Source of the DNA: Actinomycetota bacterium | GTDB lineage: Bacteria > Actinomycetota > Thermoleophilia > Gaiellales > Gaiellaceae | Reading direction: 5' to 3' | NCBI GenBank assembly: GCA_003136795.1 | Contig: PLDP01000266.1 | Span: forward strand, 12,305-20,195 | DNA length: 7,891 bases | Part shown: positions 6,129 to 7,891 of the stretch, in pieces | Numbering within the stretch: position 1 is the first letter of the stretch | How the letters are laid out: each line of letters starts with the position of its first letter | Translations under genes and position numbers: made by a program | Notes under the pieces: model-generated | Told to the model about the DNA's origin: nothing | Seen by the model: only the letters and a program-made list of their open reading frames with translations | Databases searched by the model: none

Positions 6129-7477
6129 ACCCGCCGCAGCTCGACGAACGAGACCGCAGCGGCGACGAGCGCGAGGGCGAAGACGAGCACGAACGCGCCG
6201 AACGGCTGCACGCCGACCCAGTCGAGCACGTTGCGCTGCGCCCAGGTCGCAAGTGGCGCGGCCGAACCGTGACGCACCAGCTCGTCGAGGCGACGCCACA
6301 CCGTGTGCTGGTAGCCAGGCGCCGCGTTCACTGCGGCCGGCCACGTCAACGCGATCGAGGTTGACGCGACGACGGACGCAGCGACGAGCGCGGCGGTCGG
6401 CACGCGGAAACGCCGGAAGGCCGCCGGCAGCCCGAGCGTCAGGAACGGCAGGGCCGGCACGAGGAACCGTGGCCCGGGCGAATCGCCGCCGTAGGGATCG
6501 AAGTAGCCGATGTCGAGCGCGAGGAAGGCGAGCGCGATCACGCCGCACACGGCGATCTCCGGGCCGAGCTTTCGGGCGAGCAGGACGAGTCCGCACGCTG
6601 CCGCGAACAGGAACGGCGAGTCGAAGAGCAGGCCACGGTCACCTACGAGGACGAGGCGAGCCGCATGCGAGGTCGGTGCGTGGATGCCGAAGAAGCCGGA
6701 CGCCTGCTGGGCCGCGAACTGGTTCGCCACGTATCGGTAGGAGAGATGCAGCGGCGAACCGAACGCCGCGTTGTCGTAGGCGCCGAGCAAGAGTGCCGCC
6801 GGCGCGACGCCGAGCGCGTAGCGGCCGAGCGCGCGGCCGCCGGAGAGCAGGACGTAGGCACCGACGACGAGCGCGACGAGTCCCGCCTCGTACTCGACGA
6901 GCACCGCGACGCCGGCGACGAGGCCGGCCGCTAACGGTCGCCTGCCCCACGCGAGCACGAAGGCGGAGAACGCGAGCGCGGCCGCAGGAACGTGCTCGAA
7001 GTTGTCGACGGCGAGCGCGGCCACCTCGGTCCCGAGCGCGAAGGCGACGAGTGTCGCGCCGCCTGTGCCCGGCACGAGGCCCTCGCCGATCCGGCCGAGC
7101 AGAAACGCGCAGAGCAGGAGCGCGAGCCCGCCCGTTGCGACCCGCGCCGCCCAGAGCCGCAGGTCGCCGTTGTGGTGCCACGCCGCCGGCGCCCGCAGGC
7201 CGGTGAGCTCGGCGACTGGCAGGGCGAGCGCGGACAGGCCCGGCGCCTTATCCGAGTAGAGATGGCCACCGTAGCTCGCGTGGTCGACCGAGCCGACGAG
7301 GCACTGGTCGGCTGCCAGGTGCCCGTGCGCGAGCGAGCGCGTCAGGCACATGCGCGAGACGTCCTGTGCGCCGACCGGGTAGACGACCGAGAGTGCGGCG
7401 GCCGCGACGAGCGAGAGCAGTAAGAGCTCGCGCCTGGGCCGCTGCCACGGCAGCTCGCTCGGCCTCGGGAACCGCAC
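6125..7477 (-). CDS. Polytopic membrane protein, probable GT-C fold glycosyltransferase (GT39/ArnT-like)
   Basis: The 450-residue product has a short basic N-terminus, a first membrane helix at about 18-36 and roughly ten hydrophobic segments in all. After helix 1 comes Asp39 (GAQDVSRM), in the place of the catalytic first-loop acid of GT-C enzymes. It is followed by TRSLAHGHL, and by YSDKAPGLSALALP at 74-87, resembling the YSDKPPG-type motif of lipid-linked sugar transferases. A second motif at 330-346 (GDSPGPRFLVPALPFL) recurs in uncharacterised actinobacterial homologues. A role in transferring a sugar from a polyprenyl-phosphate donor to an envelope acceptor is inferred; substrate and acceptor cannot be told. 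The GTG start has no Shine-Dalgarno sequence but a -10-like TAGAGT 6 nt upstream, suggesting a leaderless mRNA. The gene lies against its neighbours between rsmG and parA. Confidence 0.8.
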   Translation of the reverse strand: MRFPRPSELPWQRPRRELLLLSLVAAAALSVVYPVGAQDVSRMCLTRSLAHGHLAADQCLVGSVDHASYGGHLYSDKAPGLSALALPVAELTGLRAPAAWHHNGDLRLWAARVATGGLALLLCAFLLGRIGEGLVPGTGGATLVAFALGTEVAALAVDNFEHVPAAALAFSAFVLAWGRRPLAAGLVAGVAVLVEYEAGLVALVVGAYVLLSGGRALGRYALGVAPAALLLGAYDNAAFGSPLHLSYRYVANQFAAQQASGFFGIHAPTSHAARLVLVGDRGLLFDSPFLFAAACGLVLLARKLGPEIAVCGVIALAFLALDIGYFDPYGGDSPGPRFLVPALPFLTLGLPAAFRRFRVPTAALVAASVVASTSIALTWPAAVNAAPGYQHTVWRRLDELVRHGSAAPLATWAQRNVLDWVGVQPFGAFVLVFALALVAAAVSFVELRRV

Positions 7478-7483
7478 CGGCCG

Positions 7484-7489
7484 ACTCTA
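7484..7489 (-). promoter_or_regulatory. -10-like element for leaderless transcription of the membrane-protein gene
   Basis: The minus strand reads TAGAGT, then 6 nt, then the GTG start at 7477. A transcript starting about 7 nt after the hexamer would begin at the GTG itself. TANNNT at this distance is the known signature of actinobacterial leaderless genes. No clear -35 element is seen. Confidence 0.45.
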
Positions 7490-7568
7490 GTGTGTGGCCT
7501 CCGCACGGAGCGGGAAATGCCGCTCGGAAAGCCCTGTTTTCGGGTCCTTCAGTGTCCGACCTCGCGGC

Positions 7569-7574
7569 TAGATT
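7569..7574 (+). promoter_or_regulatory. -10-like element for leaderless transcription of parA
   Basis: TAGATT lies 6 nt upstream of the parA GTG at 7581 and matches TATAAT at 4 of 6 positions. There is no Shine-Dalgarno sequence in the gap. The layout mirrors that of the divergent gene and predicts a transcript starting at the GTG. No convincing -35 element is seen. Confidence 0.5.
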
Positions 7575-7580
7575 GGCCCG

Positions 7581-7891
7581 GTGAGCAAGGTCTACGCGTT
7601 CGCGAACCAGAAGGGCGGGGTCGGCAAGACGACCACGGCGATCAACCTCGCCGCGTGCCTCGCGGAAGCGGGCGAGCGCGCGCTCGTGGTCGACCTCGAT
7701 CCGCAGGCGAACGCGACGTCAGGACTTGGGATGCGCGCCAACGGCACGTCGACCTACGACCTCCTCGACGGCGTCCCGCTCGCGTCGCTCGCAAAGCCGA
7801 CGCAGTTCCCGAATCTCTTTCTCGTCCCGTCGAAGCCCGAGCTCGCCGGTGCGAACATCGAGCTGTCGCAGCGCGACGACGGCGAGCGCTA
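7581..7891 (+). CDS. parA: ParA/Soj chromosome-partitioning ATPase (N-terminal part only)
   Basis: ParA is a Walker-type ATPase that binds DNA nonspecifically as an ATP dimer and, with ParB bound at parS sites, moves sister origins apart. About 103 residues are visible before the right edge; full proteins are about 250-300 residues. The deviant Walker A motif KGGVGKTT is at residues 11-18, with the signature lysine K11 and catalytic-site lysine K16. The A' motif DLDPQANAT follows at 38-46, and VPSKPELAGANIEL near 90 is family-like. The GTG at 7581 is the natural start, since the N-terminus MSKVYAFANQKGG is the usual length. Position near oriC supports the chromosomal Soj type; parB would be expected just downstream, outside the window. 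Confidence 0.95.
   Translation, partial: MSKVYAFANQKGGVGKTTTAINLAACLAEAGERALVVDLDPQANATSGLGMRANGTSTYDLLDGVPLASLAKPTQFPNLFLVPSKPELAGANIELSQRDDGER

Larger units (their letters stand above)
7478..7580. other. Divergent intergenic region between the membrane-protein gene and parA
   Basis: This 103-nt spacer separates two divergent GTG-started genes. It holds the two -10-like hexamers listed separately. No parS-like palindrome (TGTTTCACGTGAAACA type), DnaA box or strong hairpin is visible. Confidence 0.5.

Noticed and set aside
5671..7206. Long plus-strand open frame (511 codons) antisense to the membrane-protein gene
   Set aside because: The product is extremely Arg/Ala/Pro-rich with no domain. 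It is a high-GC shadow of rsmG and the minus-strand gene.
7525..7550. Possible hairpin (GCCC-loop-GGGT) upstream of parA
   Set aside because: Only 3 Watson-Crick pairs plus a wobble; too weak for a terminator or regulatory stem.
1..7891. CRISPR array, insertion sequence, tRNA, phage or defence genes
   Set aside because: No direct-repeat array, terminal inverted repeats, transposase motifs or tRNA-like folds were seen; gene content is housekeeping throughout.

Overview
This window is the replication-origin region of a GC-rich bacterial chromosome. The gene order recF-dnaN-dnaA <- oriC -> rpmH-rnpA-yidD-yidC-jag-rsmG ... parA is the conserved bacterial origin neighbourhood. High GC, GTG starts, TTGTCCACA-type DnaA boxes, a YidC with no lipoprotein signal and probable leaderless genes point to an actinobacterium. 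A deep branch such as Thermoleophilia is my guess; it is an inference and was not tested.

Left arm (1-3059, all minus strand). dnaA (GTG start) is followed by dnaN and by the 5' part of recF, which runs off the left edge. dnaA has a recognisable promoter in the origin spacer (TTGAGC-N17-TATGCT). recF has no ATG, GTG or TTG start in frame and appears to begin at CTG.

Origin (3060-3356). The spacer between the divergent dnaA and rpmH genes holds five 9-mers matching TTGTCCACA at 7/9 or better, one of them perfect, plus a 6/9 candidate. A relatively AT-rich patch lies on the dnaA side. Further box-like 9-mers and the sharpest A/T run noticed lie around the dnaA-dnaN junction, so the origin may be bipartite.

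Right arm (3357-6128, all plus strand). This is a very compact operon: ribosomal protein L34, the RNase P protein, the YidD and YidC membrane-insertion factors, the Jag/KhpB RNA-binding protein and the RsmG 16S rRNA methyltransferase. The rpmH-rnpA, rnpA-yidD, yidD-yidC and yidC-jag junctions overlap by 1-4 nt, which implies translational coupling. The exception is rsmG, whose conserved N-terminal sequence has no standard start codon in frame.

Distal part (6125-7891). A minus-strand gene for a polytopic GT-C-like membrane protein sits between rsmG and parA. Its stop codon interlocks with that of rsmG. Its start and that of the divergent parA share the same layout (TANNNT, 6 nt, GTG), suggesting two leaderless transcripts. 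parA (chromosome segregation) is cut by the right edge.

I see no mobile element, CRISPR array, tRNA, rRNA or defence system. The content is housekeeping, and the points of interest are start codons, origin architecture and the inserted membrane-protein gene.
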